The notes: generated by a model from the letters alone, not told the origin. 64,000 nucleotides of DNA from Anoplolepis gracilipes (GCF_047496725.1 NC_132974.1:4037501-4101500), one strand, 5' to 3'. Shown: positions 1 through 12,690, numbered from the stretch's first letter. A program made the numbers and translations.

Positions 1-480
1 CGTTATCGAAATCTGTGTTACTCTGGCTCGTCTCTTAAGTAAGATAGATAATTAACAATTTTATGATATTTTTATTTGTTCCATATGGATAGAAATATCT
101 CAAATTATTATTTAAATTACAGAAAAATAAATAATATGAAAATTTTTATATAGATAATAATAAGTAAATAAATTAAATTATGCGGAAAATTGTATTAAAA
201 TTTTATAAAAATATCGGAAATTAAACTCATTTAAATATAAAGATTAAATAAAAAGAAAATTTTTTTAAAGAGCGCATTTGGATTTAAATGTGATTAATTT
301 AGTTATTTTTCTTGATAAATTTCTATATATAGACTTCTCTTTTTTAATATATTTTACCTTAGCCTCGTATTAATACTTTTTCGACCCTCTCTGTATATAT
401 TACATAAATCTCCATTTTTTCATGCTCGGAATGCTACTTATGCAACATCCCTCCTGTATTCGAGGCAGATTCGAGACCCC
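1..480. other. AT-rich non-coding stretch
   Basis: Long A/T runs with frequent stops in all frames. I see no splice-bounded segment, repeat family or RNA fold here. Confidence 0.6.
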
Positions 481-900
481 GAATAGAGAAGACTCGTGCC
501 TCTAAGAAGCAAACAAATCATGCAAAGCAGCGTGCTGGATTCTAAGAGTGGAAATCAGAAACGATGCAAATCGCCGCTGGGCTCGTGGCGGAATTCGAAT
601 GTAATTCAAATGCAGTCGCGTGTCCTCGGTTACATCCTGGACGCGCGAGCACGCGCGACAGGACCGCGTCGCAGGATCGGCGTCGGGAAGAGAAAATATT
701 CAAATCGGTCTTGCGAAGAGATTAGAATTAGAATCGATGTTTCGTCGGACACGTGTCTACTTATTGGGAATCGTTATACGGTTCGAAACAAACTGGATGG
801 AAAGTGCGCGGTTCGCGTGGATGGGAGAAAAAAATATTTAAATTTTTCGACCGCCCGACACGAGCCGGATGTGACGATGCCTTTGTCATACGGTATTTGA
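481..900. other. GC-richer CpG-containing block, no recognised gene
   Basis: Base composition shifts abruptly to GC-richer, CpG-rich sequence. A 134-codon open frame (496-900, +) and an overlapping 73-codon frame fill it, but the translation is rich in Arg and Ser, as expected when CpG-rich DNA is read by chance. It resembles no protein I know. Best read as a non-coding block, possibly regulatory. Confidence 0.5.
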
Positions 901-1017
901 GTGAATGATTTATTTACATTGTATGGTGAATGCGCGAGCTCCTCGTATAAGAGATGAGCTTATTAGAAAAATGTTTTACATAATACTCTCATTTTAAAAG
1001 TACGATTTATTCATTTG

Positions 1018-1033
1018 TTTTTTTTTTTTTTTT
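1018..1033. repeat. Poly-T run
   Basis: An uninterrupted T tract of about 16 bases inside AT-rich linker DNA (901-1260). The rest of that linker shows nothing recognisable. Confidence 0.9.
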
Positions 1034-1260
1034 AATTTAATTGAAAATAATTACTTTTAATTACTTGTAATTCTGAAAGCATTGATATATTGATTATTTA
1101 AAAAAATATCGATTCCAATTGTCCTAAATATACTCATTATCATAATTAGAAGTATTTTATATTTATTTAGCGTACTGTGCGCGAAATGTAGATATCAAAA
1201 TGAAGTTGTTAATTGTCGAAACGCGATTTATATAATATGCAACTTTCGAAAAACGCACAA

Positions 1261-1624
1261 ATCCTATCACTGGTTGACAAAGGTGCGAATGCAGAAGTCA
1301 CATCCCTGCTCGATTGGAATAACCGTTGCACACGAGGACAAAGCTTCTGCATCGGCGATTTAGTCCTCGAGATTCAGCGCGCCGGAACATGTCGCCATTC
1401 ACAAAAGGCGCGCTCCACTTCGTCATCCCCTTTCACGTGCCGCCCATATGCAAATTTCAGGATCCGTGACCGCACGCGACCGACCGCGAACAGGATTCAA
1501 ATTCAAATTTCTCGCTGGGAGGGTAGATTCGCGCCCGTTACAGGTCTTACCTTCTCGCGACGTTTGCAAAGACCTGGTACACTTGTCACCCATTTTGAAT
1601 ACCGATGATACCTGTCTCTCTTCA

Positions 1625-1657
<33 letters not shown>

Positions 1658-2766
1658 AAGAGAAAAGAAGACGAAAGGCAAAAGAAAGAGTATAATAATA
1701 ATAGCAGGGGGCCCGGCGGGGGCCCGTATCGAGCCGGAAACCGCCGCTGAAAAATATAAAATCGACCATCAGATTGTGAAAACCAACCGTCGAATCACGA
1801 CTGTAGATTTCGTGAATCATGGGAAGACTATTACTTTTTCCCTTTCCCTCTTATTCACATCCTTGTTCATTCAGATCCTTGCTCGAAATAACGTGGAGTC
1901 TCTCATCGATATTAACATGCATACCTGCGACAGTCAGCCGCGCACACAACCTTTCTCTCTTTCTCTCTATCTCTCTACTTTTCATTCTAGATATTCCCAC
2001 ATTCATGCCCTACACATAAACACCTTTAATTCGGGCCATTGTCCTGGTGCCCGACTAGCCCAGACAGATACAGATATCCCGCGGGAACGAACTTTGTCAC
2101 TCTCGATGCGCTCGACGCGGCCCACAGGGTAAATGCACACGCGGATCGATTCCTCTCCATGATGTTGAATTAGAAGGAGGATAAGGGGGTTCTAGGGACT
2201 CATGGAGAGAAACAGAAAGAAGGAGAAAGGGGGCGCCCCTTTTGAGACAATAATAGAAACAGTGCCCGTACTATACCCCTCACAGGCATGACCCAAATAC
2301 CTTAAAATACACGAAGCCCCTTTCTCTCTTCCCTTTTCCTCCATTTTTCCTCTTTCCCCCGGGCTCTCATATCTGCTCTACCTTTTCAGTTCGCTGATAC
2401 AATTAAAGTACGTTGCGGTCTTTAAAAGGTCGCCCCGCACCTTCGTTTGTCCGCCGATTTATGCACGGCCCGCAGGAGTGAAAAGGGAAATCTGGGACAG
2501 TGTCATGGATTCTACCTGTTTCCGGGGACCTGGACCCCGATAGCATGCCCAATCGGATCGACCCTTTCTGCTATTATAATAACCGAATCTTCGGTGTACC
2601 CTTCTTCCTACCCGAGAAATCGAAAGGGCTCGCTCTGCGTATATTCTTTGATTTGTCAGATATATCGCGGGACCCCCGCTCAGCGGTCTATAGTTCGGTT
2701 TTGTTATTAGGGACGCGTATGGCCCACCGTGCCGGAAGTCGCCTCTCTCGAATAGCAACACTATAG
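1261..2766. other. GC-richer block with several chance open frames
   Basis: CpG-rich sequence with a GA microsatellite, C/T-rich patches around 1840-2000 and a purine-rich patch near 2170-2240. Overlapping open frames of up to 175 codons occur on both strands, but their translations are low complexity (Arg/Glu repeats from GA, Leu/Ser/Phe from CT). I do not call a gene. Confidence 0.5.
1625..1655. repeat. (GA)n microsatellite, imperfect
   Basis: Nearly uninterrupted GA dinucleotides with an AAG break at the left edge, continuing into an A/G-rich tail. Confidence 0.9.
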
Positions 2767-2947
2767 CTCATATACTTTGCAAGCCGTAAATTTCAAACGC
2801 TTGCGATACTCATGATTTAACCGTTGAAAATTAATACAGGATGATTAGAAAATAAGTTTTAAATAAAAAATTATATAAACAACATTCTAATTTAAAATAT
2901 ATGAATTTCATATTTAAATACTGACAGATAATATATTTCTCTAATAG

Positions 2948-2950
<3 letters not shown>

Positions 2951-2991
<41 letters not shown>
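2951..2991. repeat. (TA)n microsatellite
   Basis: About 20 uninterrupted TA units in AT-rich DNA. Confidence 0.95.
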
Positions 2992-5190
2992 CGACAACTT
3001 TTTTATATAAAATTAATAGACTAAGACAAATAATAACTTTTATCCATATTAGAATATCATTATTTTTCTATTCTATTAATATTTATATGAGTATTACGAT
3101 GCATATAATGATGTCGTGAAGAGACTTAGGATTATTTAACAAATTGAAATTGTCAATAATTGGAATATTGAATTACGCGACACAAGGATTAACAATAAGT
3201 AAATATTTCCGATAGAAAATTTCGCGATTAAGAGAATTGCAAACTGTTCAGTCAGTAAAACTACATATTGCAACTATAAGTCTATTTATGCCATCCGGCA
3301 TAGGTGTAAACAGTGTTTTAAAATGTTCATTTATTTGATAATCGAACATTATTGAACCCCATACCGTTATCTCTGCAATGAATGTTTGATGACATTTTTT
3401 TATTTTTATCAAAGCGCCGAGATAGCTGGATCCAAGATTTGCATGTCATTTTTGTTGCGAACGATAGTATTGATATTTACGATTGTGTTTAGCAGAAAAA
3501 AAAACAGATAAAAAAGTTAATCGACGAAGCTTATAGATGTCGACAGTCGAACTTTGCCTTTTATTAACGTTGAATCGCGTTTGTACGTGCCAAATATATA
3601 TATGATATAAGAACAGATATTATCATTAATAGCAAGTTTCTTGAATACTAACAATAAGATTGATTATTTCATTAAAATGGCTCGTAATACCGTATGTGTT
3701 ATTAAAATCAGTGCACTGTTTACTTGTCATATTAATCGCTGTCAAATTCTTTCAAAAATACTTTTTTGATTATTCCACTTTATCTCATACATTATATTAA
3801 ACTGGCATACATGCAGCGTTACATTTTTGCTTATCAAATTAATTTACAATAGTCGCTAATGCATCGAGCATTAGCAGTTTCCTGCCAGCTATTCTGTTTT
3901 AGTCTTTATTACTTGAAAATATTTTAAGCACATAATAGTATTAAATAATGAAATATAAAATATTACAATATTATATATATTTGTGTGCATATAATAAGAA
4001 TACAAAATATAAATAATTTACTATAAATTTTTTTAATCTGTCAAATATAACATCTCTGGAATATTTTATATGCATTATACATCACATGATTTAGAATAAA
4101 TTAGTATTGCGAAATGAATAATTAATATGAATAAATAACAGTTAAAATAAATATAAATTGAATAAATTCTTACTCACACACTGCCATAGTTGCTTTACTG
4201 TTGCTCGACGCTTTTCAAATCTCCTCTCGTCCTCTCAAGTTATCAGGATTTGTTGCATTTGGTGCACTCACTTTCATTCACTCGCAAAAATACTATTTTA
4301 ATTAAAATCGCGCGCGCAATAATTAGCAGAATATGAGAATCGCACGACACATTGCATGACACTCCTGATATTAATTGCGCGTGACACGCATTTTATTATA
4401 TTGTGATGAAAACAACACGAAAACTTACATCGCACAAGCTATGATTTACTTGGAACTCACAATTCACGCGTCACTTACAGTGTTACATCTGTTAATAGCG
4501 AAAAAGTATACATTTTAATTTTACTAGGAGTATCTTGTATTATTAAAGCATAAATATAAATATACAAGTTAAAATTAAGAGAGAAATCTCTGCGGAATAT
4601 TTCAAAATATATCATTGCTTTGCCATTTACTCAAGTGATAAATTTCGATTGATTATAAATTATATAAAATACGTATTTTAATAAATCAGACGTTGATATA
4701 CCAATAAATTTCTGCATCGATATTTTACTACGTGATTGCTATATGTATAAATAAAATATATGATTAATTACAACTGTGTGAATACTTGTTATTTAAACGC
4801 ATATTATTTAACTTCGAATATCTATTTATATATTCATAATGTTTTATTAATAAAAAAATTTTTAAAGATATCGATGTGTAATTTTAATCTAATATGACAC
4901 GATACTAACAATAAATGAAACAAATATTAGGTTAAAACGCGATGGATTAACAATGTGGAAAATATAGAATTGAAATTCATTTGAACAGGCGATACATTTT
5001 AAATATATAAAAGTCGTGAAATAAATATATTGTTAAATTGCCTTTATATCACAACTTAATCGATAAATAGCTGTCGACATACTTGATATGCTTATGAATT
5101 GTTAATTCTTTCAATGTAATTATAATTAGAAAAGAAAGAAATGATATTTCTCGACGAATAATAAACAACATACGCGGTCCGCGCAGTTAC
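2992..5190. other. AT-rich non-coding stretch
   Basis: Mostly A/T with no open frame worth reporting. A small hairpin (TATGCC-loop-GGCATA) lies near 3288-3303. A minus-strand ATG followed by a donor-like GTGAGTAAG lies at 4187-4169 and is discussed under findings. Nothing else recognised. Confidence 0.55.
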
Positions 5191-5191
5191 T

Positions 5192-5280
5192 TTCCACTTG
5201 AGTCTTGCCGTGCGAATGACAAGGTGAACTATGGCGTATAAACAATACGCGTCTGAACTAAACATCTCGAGATAAGGTCA
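5192..5280 (+). repeat. Duplicated segment, copy A
   Basis: Shares an ordered set of short blocks with 6166-6254, including GAATGACAAGGTGA (5214-5227) followed by a GTATAAACA-type block about 10 bases on. Similarity is interrupted by small indels, so this is an old duplication about 973 bp apart. Function unknown. Confidence 0.55.
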
Positions 5281-6165
5281 AACATAAAAGTGGAAAAGTT
5301 ATTCATTACCATCACGAAATATTTAAATATGAAATATTTAATCACGAAAAATAAATTTATGTAGAATATTTCTCTCTTAAACTGAATCAATGAAAATGTC
5401 ACTGATTAAAGTAGCAATATAAGATTTTACCAGAGAGAGATCACAATGAGAGTATGTAATATTATAATATAAAATATATTTTAAAATACCACACAATTGA
5501 AACCGTCACTGTTATTAATTGATTATTTTTCAATGAAATTTCATCGTTATACTTTTAACTAAAATCAATAATTAATGAATACTTTTTAATGATAATATAC
5601 TAATTCCATAATTTAAGAGAATCGAAGTATTCTTCAATTTCTTTCCAAATTAGTAATGAATGATGAACATATTAGCATTTGTTATTACCTCAATCACTCA
5701 ATTCGTATATTATTGCGCGTTTTCGATCCGAAAATGTGATTACAAATTAATTAGTAAATCTACGACAAAGCCATGCGACAAATTTTTGAAATAAGGTACC
5801 GTTAAGAAAACAGTTATCGCCCACATAAATACCGTAATAAAATAAGGATTTATAATTCTTCTATCATTTCAAATCTTACATCAAGAAAATAAGTCACACA
5901 AATTATCTTTCATAAATAATCGTCTTTGATTACAAGTTGTTAATCGCGAAAATTAATTGATTACGCGAGTTGATAATTATAATAATAATCATATTTCGAG
6001 AGATAATCCGACACGTCGTCTCGGTACACCTACGCCGGAAATTAATCATTCGCGAGATGATAATCTGTGCGTAGAGAATAATCGCATTTAGCACGTTTTA
6101 ATACCTTGTCGTGAGTGATCGTATTTAGCGAGGTAATACGACGGAGCGGTTTGTGCCATCACCTA
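5281..6165. other. AT-rich stretch between duplicated segments
   Basis: A/T-rich to about 5990, then GC rises toward 6000-6160, with several short CGAGATGATAAT-like and GATAATC-like blocks. No gene or RNA recognised. Confidence 0.5.
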
Positions 6166-6254
6166 TCTGCCCGAGTGTCGTCGCGTGAATGACAAGGTGA
6201 CACGGTATAAACAGTTACGGGTTACGGCGCCGAATGTCGAGAGTCGTGACGTAA
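6166..6254 (+). repeat. Duplicated segment, copy B
   Basis: Counterpart of 5192-5280. The shared GAATGACAAGGTGA core is at 6187-6200, followed by GGTATAAACAGTTACG. It lies in a CpG-richer pocket that also holds a CRE-like TGACGTAA. Confidence 0.55.
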
Positions 6255-7340
6255 GCGCGCTACGTATCATAACAAATCTATTTACGACATTTATATATTT
6301 CACATAAGAGTCGACGCGGCGAACAAGGAATATAAATTGCGAATAATTATTTTATTGTCATATTTTAAGAGGGATAATTGTTTCTTTAACGATACTTGGA
6401 TCGCTTCTAATTTCGGATCGTGGAATAATACCCGAATCCCGGCATTAAATATTTCAAATCGATTCTAAAAGTGAAAAGTGATCAACCTTCTGTTAATGAT
6501 CTATGTAAGAGGTAGAAGAAATAAAATATGTACAATCTGTATGATATAATTTGCTAGTCCGTTTTAAATATTTCAAATTATAACCTCTGTATTTTGCGGT
6601 GTATACTCGCTATCGTTAACAGGTACTTGTTTAATTATCACATTCGCACGACACGACACAATATCATTTTTTTTTATTGCAATTGAAAATTAAACGATGA
6701 ACGACTCCTAAGCATTAAAATGATGGCTGTTTTTCAAAGCAGATATTCGTAACTCTAAATGAAAAGTGAAATAAAGCATGATAATTATTGTTACATTTCA
6801 CGAAATTTATGATAGTAATTATTTCATGAATGCTCTACTTTGAATATATCTTGCTTCGCATTGCAGCTATTTGTCAGAGTAAATATAATTGACATATCAT
6901 TATCTAATCGAAATTATAAAGTAAAACACACACATGTATCATCGAATAAAAGACTTGATTAACGAAAAGACATGACATAACGAGCGTTTATTTTGTTAAT
7001 TGATTTTTCGATAGGTACTCACAGTAGCCGATTGCGATAATATATAATATTTCTATCAGCGTTTTGATACCACAAATAATCGCATAAAACACAGCAAGTT
7101 GTAAACGAGCACTAAATAATTACCCTTTCTCTCCAATTCCATTAGAGTAGTATAGTTCAATTCCGAGATTCCGCTAGCCAGAAAAATTGGCGCGCAAATG
7201 CACGTCGTGACGAATATATTTACGTTGTGTAATAGGGAATTTCGGAATCGGACCATAGTGCTTTTTAATAAAAACATAAATGAAAAATGTCATTGCTTTG
7301 TATTGGCTACACTGTATTTTATACGATTATATGTAGCAGC
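6255..7340. other. AT-rich non-coding stretch
   Basis: No recognisable gene. Short open frames near 7056-7398 have AT-driven composition (Asn, Leu, Phe, Ile) and no motif. Confidence 0.5.
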
Positions 7341-7344
7341 GAGA

Positions 7345-7495
7345 TACTTGTACTGCAAATATAATCGTGATCGAGCACACATTAATTTGAAGAAATAACA
7401 TTAATTATAATTAATGTTCAATCAGTTGCAATTGCTATGGCAATTATATTACGGTAAGATTATTATACAGATTACGATTTATATATTTTTGAACA
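7345..7495 (+). repeat. Locally triplicated segment, copy 1
   Basis: Contains ATAATCGTGATCGAG near its left end, ATTATATTACGGTAAGATT in the middle and ATTACGATTTATAT at the right end. The same ordered blocks recur at 8378-8512 and 8738-8895. Non-coding because spacing differs by indels that are not multiples of three. Confidence 0.5.
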
Positions 7496-8289
7496 TATTT
7501 TTAATAATGTATAAAACATTCAAACACGTAGTTTGTCAATTTGCAAGAATTAATTAAAAATAATAATCTCTAGATGAAGGTTATTACATTTATTATGCAG
7601 CTGTATTGCATAGAACGTGGAATAGAATAGCATCTATTCGTAATATAACTTAGGTTTTATTTTATCGGACCACGTATATATAGTCGAAAATCCACACAAA
7701 ATCCGTGTTAAGCGCATCGTTTTTGTCCTTCTATTACTTTCTGTTCTTTTTAGAAGCAGGTGCTTATCTCGTTTCGCAGAAATCTCGTGTTCGATGTAAT
7801 ATTATACGTCGTCACATCTACATGAATTTAGCTTGCTTTTGTATCCGCACTGTCGTACATATATATAAACAACGCAGCTGGGCTCGCGCTACCGAGAATC
7901 CCCCCTCTCCGGCTCCTCTCCCCCTCGCGCGAGACGACAGCGAACTCTCATTTTTTGGAATAGATGTTAGTATTGTCTAGACTATCGCGAGGGTCAGATT
8001 GAATTTTTCGAGATTCTCATCAGCATTATAACCGTTACATTATGTACGCAATATTGTGTAATAATATCAAGAGTGATAAATCAAGTTGTAACGGGTCGTC
8101 AAATAACTAGTGACAAAACCTCGTATCATATGCATTCTGTCCGATACATTTATCTTAGTTTATATTCAATATAACGCGTCTACGTTTGCGTTGATGTCGC
8201 GTTTAATAGAAATTAAAACGAACGATTCACATAGTGAATAGGTATCTCGCGTAGTGTAAACTCGAAATCTCGGATATCGAACTGCCCTA
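7496..8289. other. Mixed composition, no gene
   Basis: AT-rich with a small C/T-rich and CpG pocket at about 7870-7995. A 91-codon open frame at 7705-7980 shows no recognised domain. Confidence 0.5.
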
Positions 8290-8377
8290 ATGAAACCGGA
8301 AGTCGACATGTTTAGCCGCGCTTGTGTACAGTGTGTTGTGTGCGATCATTTGTGGCGTCGGGATGTGTTTGTAGTAT

Positions 8378-8512
8378 ACATAAATATAATCGCGATCGAG
8401 GATCGTGAGTGTCGAAGAAACGGAATCAAGTTGATCCCCGTCATCATAAAATATTACAGTACGATATTATAATATATACAGTTATAAGAATCATATCGAA
8501 TTACGATTTTAG
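8378..8512 (+). repeat. Locally triplicated segment, copy 2
   Basis: Shares ATAATCGCGATCGAG, GAAACGGAATCA and, further right, ATATTACAGTACGATATTA and AATTACGATTTTAG with the other two copies, in the same order and orientation. Closest to copy 3. Confidence 0.5.
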
Positions 8513-8737
8513 ATTATTGGAAATAAGTATTGCGTTTTTTTAAGTAAACGCGTTTAGTGTATATCAATCGATCGTTTTATTATGCGTAGAGATACGATAC
8601 ATCGCGACGGTAATCCGATAGCTTCGTGATTTTCAGTTTCGCAGTTTCGAAAGAAATAAAATTGTCCAAAAGTTACGAGAATAAATATTGTCCGCGAGTA
8701 AAAGTGCGGCAGTGCCGAGAAATGTGTCGGGAATACC

Positions 8738-8895
8738 GAAAAAAAAGTAATCGTGATTGTCGTAAGAACGGAATTACGTCCACCGCTGGAATTAATGCTG
8801 CGATCGCTACATTGATAATTATATTACGGTATGATATTAAGATTTATAAAAACTACTTGTGTTTCTCAATACATTACGATTTTATGTTATCGAGA
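8738..8895 (+). repeat. Locally triplicated segment, copy 3
   Basis: Shares TAATCGTGATTGTCG, AGAACGGAATTA, ATATTACGGTATGATATTA and ATTACGATTTTATG with copies 1 and 2. A 97-codon open frame (8626-8919) crosses it but is not preserved in the other copies, so it is probably accidental. Confidence 0.5.
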
Positions 8896-8929
8896 ATATA
8901 TCGCCCGCAGAGCTTGTAATATCGGGTGT

Positions 8930-9735
8930 ACTAAAAATAACATAGGACAATTATATTAAACACATTAGCTCTATTTTGTTTACGTTTTTTATATACTTCG
9001 CTTTCTCTCTTTCTTTGTTTCTGTTTTTCATTCTCCTCTGCCTCCCTTTCTCTCTGTCAAATATACATTTGTCTCATTTCAAATACAGAAAGTTTAAGGA
9101 AATAAAGTGAGCAGATATACCCAAAATATATTGTCACTATAGTATAAATATGGCAATTTTCTATCAAATAAATTCTTTATAGTCGGAAAAACATTGTTAA
9201 ATATATTAAGTGATATATTAAAGATGATACATTAATTTATAAATAAAGCAATAATTGTTTAATATATAAATAAAGTAATAAATGTTTAATATATAAGAGG
9301 GAAAGAATTTTTCCCTGATTTTCTAAGACTCGTATTTTATACATATTTCAGAACATGGTATATCTGCTGGAAAAAATGATTACTCTTGTTCTATTTTTTA
9401 TTTAAAAAACGAAATGAAAAAAAAACGAAACTCTTTTTGAACGACAGATTCGATTTCTATATCATAAAATATATAAAAAAAACGTGAATTTGAAAATATT
9501 TTTACATTGAACATTTATTCAACACTGTTTAAAAGCTTTATAAATTTGGATTATTTATATGTAAGAAATCAGATTTATATCATATTTTTAAAAAGTATAC
9601 ATAAAATATTTGGAAATTGTCATTTTCTTGAAAATCTGTTTAAAAATCAAATTTTGTTTAATAATTAGTTTTTAAAATATTAATTATTTTAAATATCATT
9701 TTCTTTTAAATACATTTTTTTATTTTATTTTACAG
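8930..9735. other. AT-rich stretch upstream of candidate exon
   Basis: Contains a C/T-rich patch (8998-9060) and a degraded AATTTTTCCCTGATTTTC sequence near 9307-9324, resembling the internal sequence of the element at 15525-15910. The last 25 bases are T-rich and end in TTTTACAG, a good 3' splice site for the exon that follows. Confidence 0.45.
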
Positions 9736-9778
9736 ATCGACATTGTGTGCTACAATCCTGCTGTTGCGCATCGTGCCG
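9736..9778 (+). other. Candidate internal exon of 43 nt; gene not identified
   Basis: A 43-base segment with clearly higher GC than its very AT-rich surroundings. It is preceded by a long T-rich tract ending TTTTACAG and followed at once by GTAAGTAAT, a near-perfect donor. The compositional change falls exactly on the splice sites, which is the main support. All three frames are open: IDIVCYNPAVAHRA, STLCATILLLRIVP or RHCVLQSCCCASC. Joined to 27263-27298, all three remain open, so frame cannot be chosen and the exon could also be untranslated. The length is not a multiple of three, so skipping it would shift frame. I do not recognise the protein. Confidence 0.4.
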
Positions 9779-11025
9779 GTAAGTAATAGTGATTTGAAAT
9801 ATTATAATGTTATGTAATACACATTTGTACGATTTCTCATGATAGAGAAGAAATAGTTTATTAATTGTAAGGGTCAAAACTTGGAATTTCTTGAAGGACA
9901 TTATAACTCGAAATTCTTACTCGTGTACAAACATATGTATACATATATTTCTAGCTGTCATTTTCTGTCGTTTTGTGTCAAAAGATACAAAGTGTTGTGT
10001 TTATATAGTACTTTTCATTTTTAATTACATAATAAACAAAATATAATTTATCAATAGTGAAGACCCGGAAGAACTCTGTTCACAATAATTTACGTATTAT
10101 TTTACATATCTATGCAATCATTTTGGCAGGATATTTATTTTTGTTGTAAAGTAATTTCTCACTTCATTTAGCAACAAATATTATAAGATTCAATAAAGTA
10201 TTATAGTCGCGGTTTGTACCATTTTATTCATTTTTTCTTTTTAAAATTGTGCATGTCAATTGTTACGGAAGTGGCTTATGGGTAACTGTGGGAAAACGCG
10301 TGAGCAAATCGAGACGGAACATCTTTCGCCGCATTCCTCCATAATTCATCTTCGCTTTTCTCACTACGCTTGTCCTTTTTCTGCTATTTCTCTCTCGACT
10401 TGCGCCACGATCCGTGCTTATTCATTCAAATTCCAGGCACCTTCTCGCAGAATCGAAGACGCGACGTATTCGATATGCATTCCCATGTATACGTATATAC
10501 ACGCACGTATGTGCACCATACGCACCGATCAGTTGGCAAGTGGTGAACGTGGGCGTGGCATTATCACGAGCGTAATTTTAAATTAAAATAATATATTGCC
10601 ACTTCGTATCACGCTACTATCTTATCTCGCTTTAATTTATTAATAATAATCACTAAACATATCGTATGTGAAATTCTCGATTAGTAATTCAATAGAAATT
10701 CGCAACGGCAGTAGAATATACTATTTCTCGAGTATACTAATTCTCGATTTCTATTTAAGTTATCAAGTATATAATGAATAAATACATAGGATATAGTTGC
10801 TAGAAAGCACATTTCACTATTAATTATTAATAGCAAAATAAAAAATATGCGTGTATAATATTTCAATTTTGATTTTAAAATTGTAAAACTTTATAAATTA
10901 TATTTTTCAAAACAAAAAATGTAATTACATGTATTTATATCAAGTTTGTCCTGAATTTTGCACTAAATAATGTAATTGAGGTTTGAAAGTGACACCCTGT
11001 ATAGCTACTGTTACGCACATAACTA
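9779..11025. other. Mostly AT-rich stretch with a small GC-richer pocket
   Basis: Possible intron following the 43-nt candidate exon. A moderately GC-rich pocket at about 10260-10570 carries a 108-codon open frame without a recognised motif. Near 10992-11003 is ACACCCTGTATA, the mirror of TATACAGGGTGT, a sequence also seen at the end of the element near 54900, so a transposon remnant may end here. Confidence 0.45.
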
Positions 11026-11345
11026 TCACCGGTGAACGACTAGATACGCATCGCTGCTTTTTTCCCATCGTGCCAAGCGATCATCGATGCGATCGCCAAT
11101 TCAAATTTGAGCCTACCACCGGAGGCTAGAGAGACGGTTCTTTTACTGCGACCCATAACGTTTCCGTCGAGTCGCGAGAGAACGGCTGCGCGCACGTGGA
11201 TTCTTCGAAATTAATGAACCGCGAGATTCGAAGCTGTTTGCCGAAGAGGCGCATCCGAGAGGCCTGCAGTAACGCTAATTATCTGCGCGGGTAAACTATG
11301 TGGCGGAAAATGCGAACGCTCTATTCTCGACGTCGAATCATTTTT
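11026..11345. other. CpG-rich block
   Basis: Sharply bounded GC-rich block without a credible open frame. No gene recognised. Candidate conserved non-coding element by composition only. Confidence 0.4.
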
Positions 11346-11880
11346 CGAACGGCAGTATAACGAGAAATACACAATGAAAATCATATACATTATTGTGTGC
11401 CAGATATAAATACTTTTTGAGAAAATAATAATGGACTTCTATATAATTTATTTTTTCTAAATTCTAATATTTTTATAAAACTTTTGAAGACATCATTTTA
11501 CGATTAAAAATCACTGTTATTATTTGATAGAGCAAAATATTATATATTGTGTTTTAAATATTAAATATTATATTTTTCTTAATTATATAAATTAAAATAC
11601 ATTAATACAAAGTATTTTTATAAAAATTGAAAACATTCTTAATAATGTTTAAATAGAAATATACATTATAATTATAAATATAAAAGCAACCTCGAATATC
11701 AAAATGATAACTAACATGATTAGTATAAATGAGTATTACCTATAGATTTAAACGCTCACTAAAATAGAGCAAATAAATTGGTTTCCTTCAAAATAAAGGC
11801 TGCGTGAGAGCGCATTCGTGTTGCACAAATGTCCAATAAATATAAATAAAACTTAAATTATCCGAACGACTTATCTGCGT
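11346..11880. other. AT-rich linker
   Basis: Low-complexity A/T-rich sequence. Nothing recognised. Confidence 0.6.
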
Positions 11881-12330
11881 CGCGTTAGATCGGTATCACG
11901 ATCCCGGAGAAGCGATCATAGGATGTGTGTCGCTGCGGGCATCTCGCGAGCCGCATACGTCAGATGGATTTTTCTAGGTGTAGCTTCCTGTCTGACGTCA
12001 CAATTAGTCCGATTATAATTACGAGCGAAAGAGAGAGAGAGAGAGAGAGAGACGCGGCCAGCGGTTACACGCCAGAACGAGGAACAGAGAGACACGCATT
12101 AACGGCGTAGCGAACGACGGTACTAGAGCTGACAAGCGGGATAATTAGGCGGGATGGGACAGGACGTGCGCATTAATTAATTAGCCCAATCTAAGTCCAC
12201 TTCGCTTATTGTGCGCGCCCGTACGCGCACACGAACTGGACGCGACCTCAAAACCTATGCACTACGATTTCGAAAGCGATATGTCGCACGATCGCGCTAA
12301 TGCAGTATTTCAACCAGTCATTGAATCACG
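11881..12330. other. CpG-rich block with CRE and homeodomain-type motifs
   Basis: Contains a full TGACGTCA palindrome (11993-12000), a GA microsatellite and a TTAATTAATTAG run near 12173-12184 inside CpG-rich DNA. The 61-codon frame across it is partly the GA repeat. Likely non-coding and possibly regulatory. Confidence 0.4.
12030..12052. repeat. (GA)n microsatellite
   Basis: About 11 uninterrupted GA units. Confidence 0.9.
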
Positions 12331-12690
12331 AAGGTAAACCGTTAATTTTGTCGGAGATATTAGAGTTTCTGTTCACCGACAAATTTCAAATGTAAAATGT
12401 AAAACCTCTTAACTCGCCAATTCTTATCAAAGCTTATATCTATATACATGATGCATGACACATTGATGTGATATTAAAATGATATTTAATCTTCTATTAT
12501 TCCGGTTAAGAATTGAAGATTTCGTACACAAGTTTTATTATCTCAATTATCAACAGCTCTCGATTTAGTAATAATAATATTTAAATTTAATTCTTAATCA
12601 AATAATCAAAATGTATAATGTCAAAAATTGAAAATTAAAAGGAATTGGCTTTTATTAAATTTGCGCTAAACGAAGATGGAGTGTAAATCC
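12331..12690. other. AT-rich linker
   Basis: A/T-rich. No open frame, repeat or fold recognised. Confidence 0.55.

Noticed and set aside
1605..2132. 175-codon open frame
   Set aside because: The N-terminal half is GA-repeat translation and the remainder is low complexity. No splice or start context.
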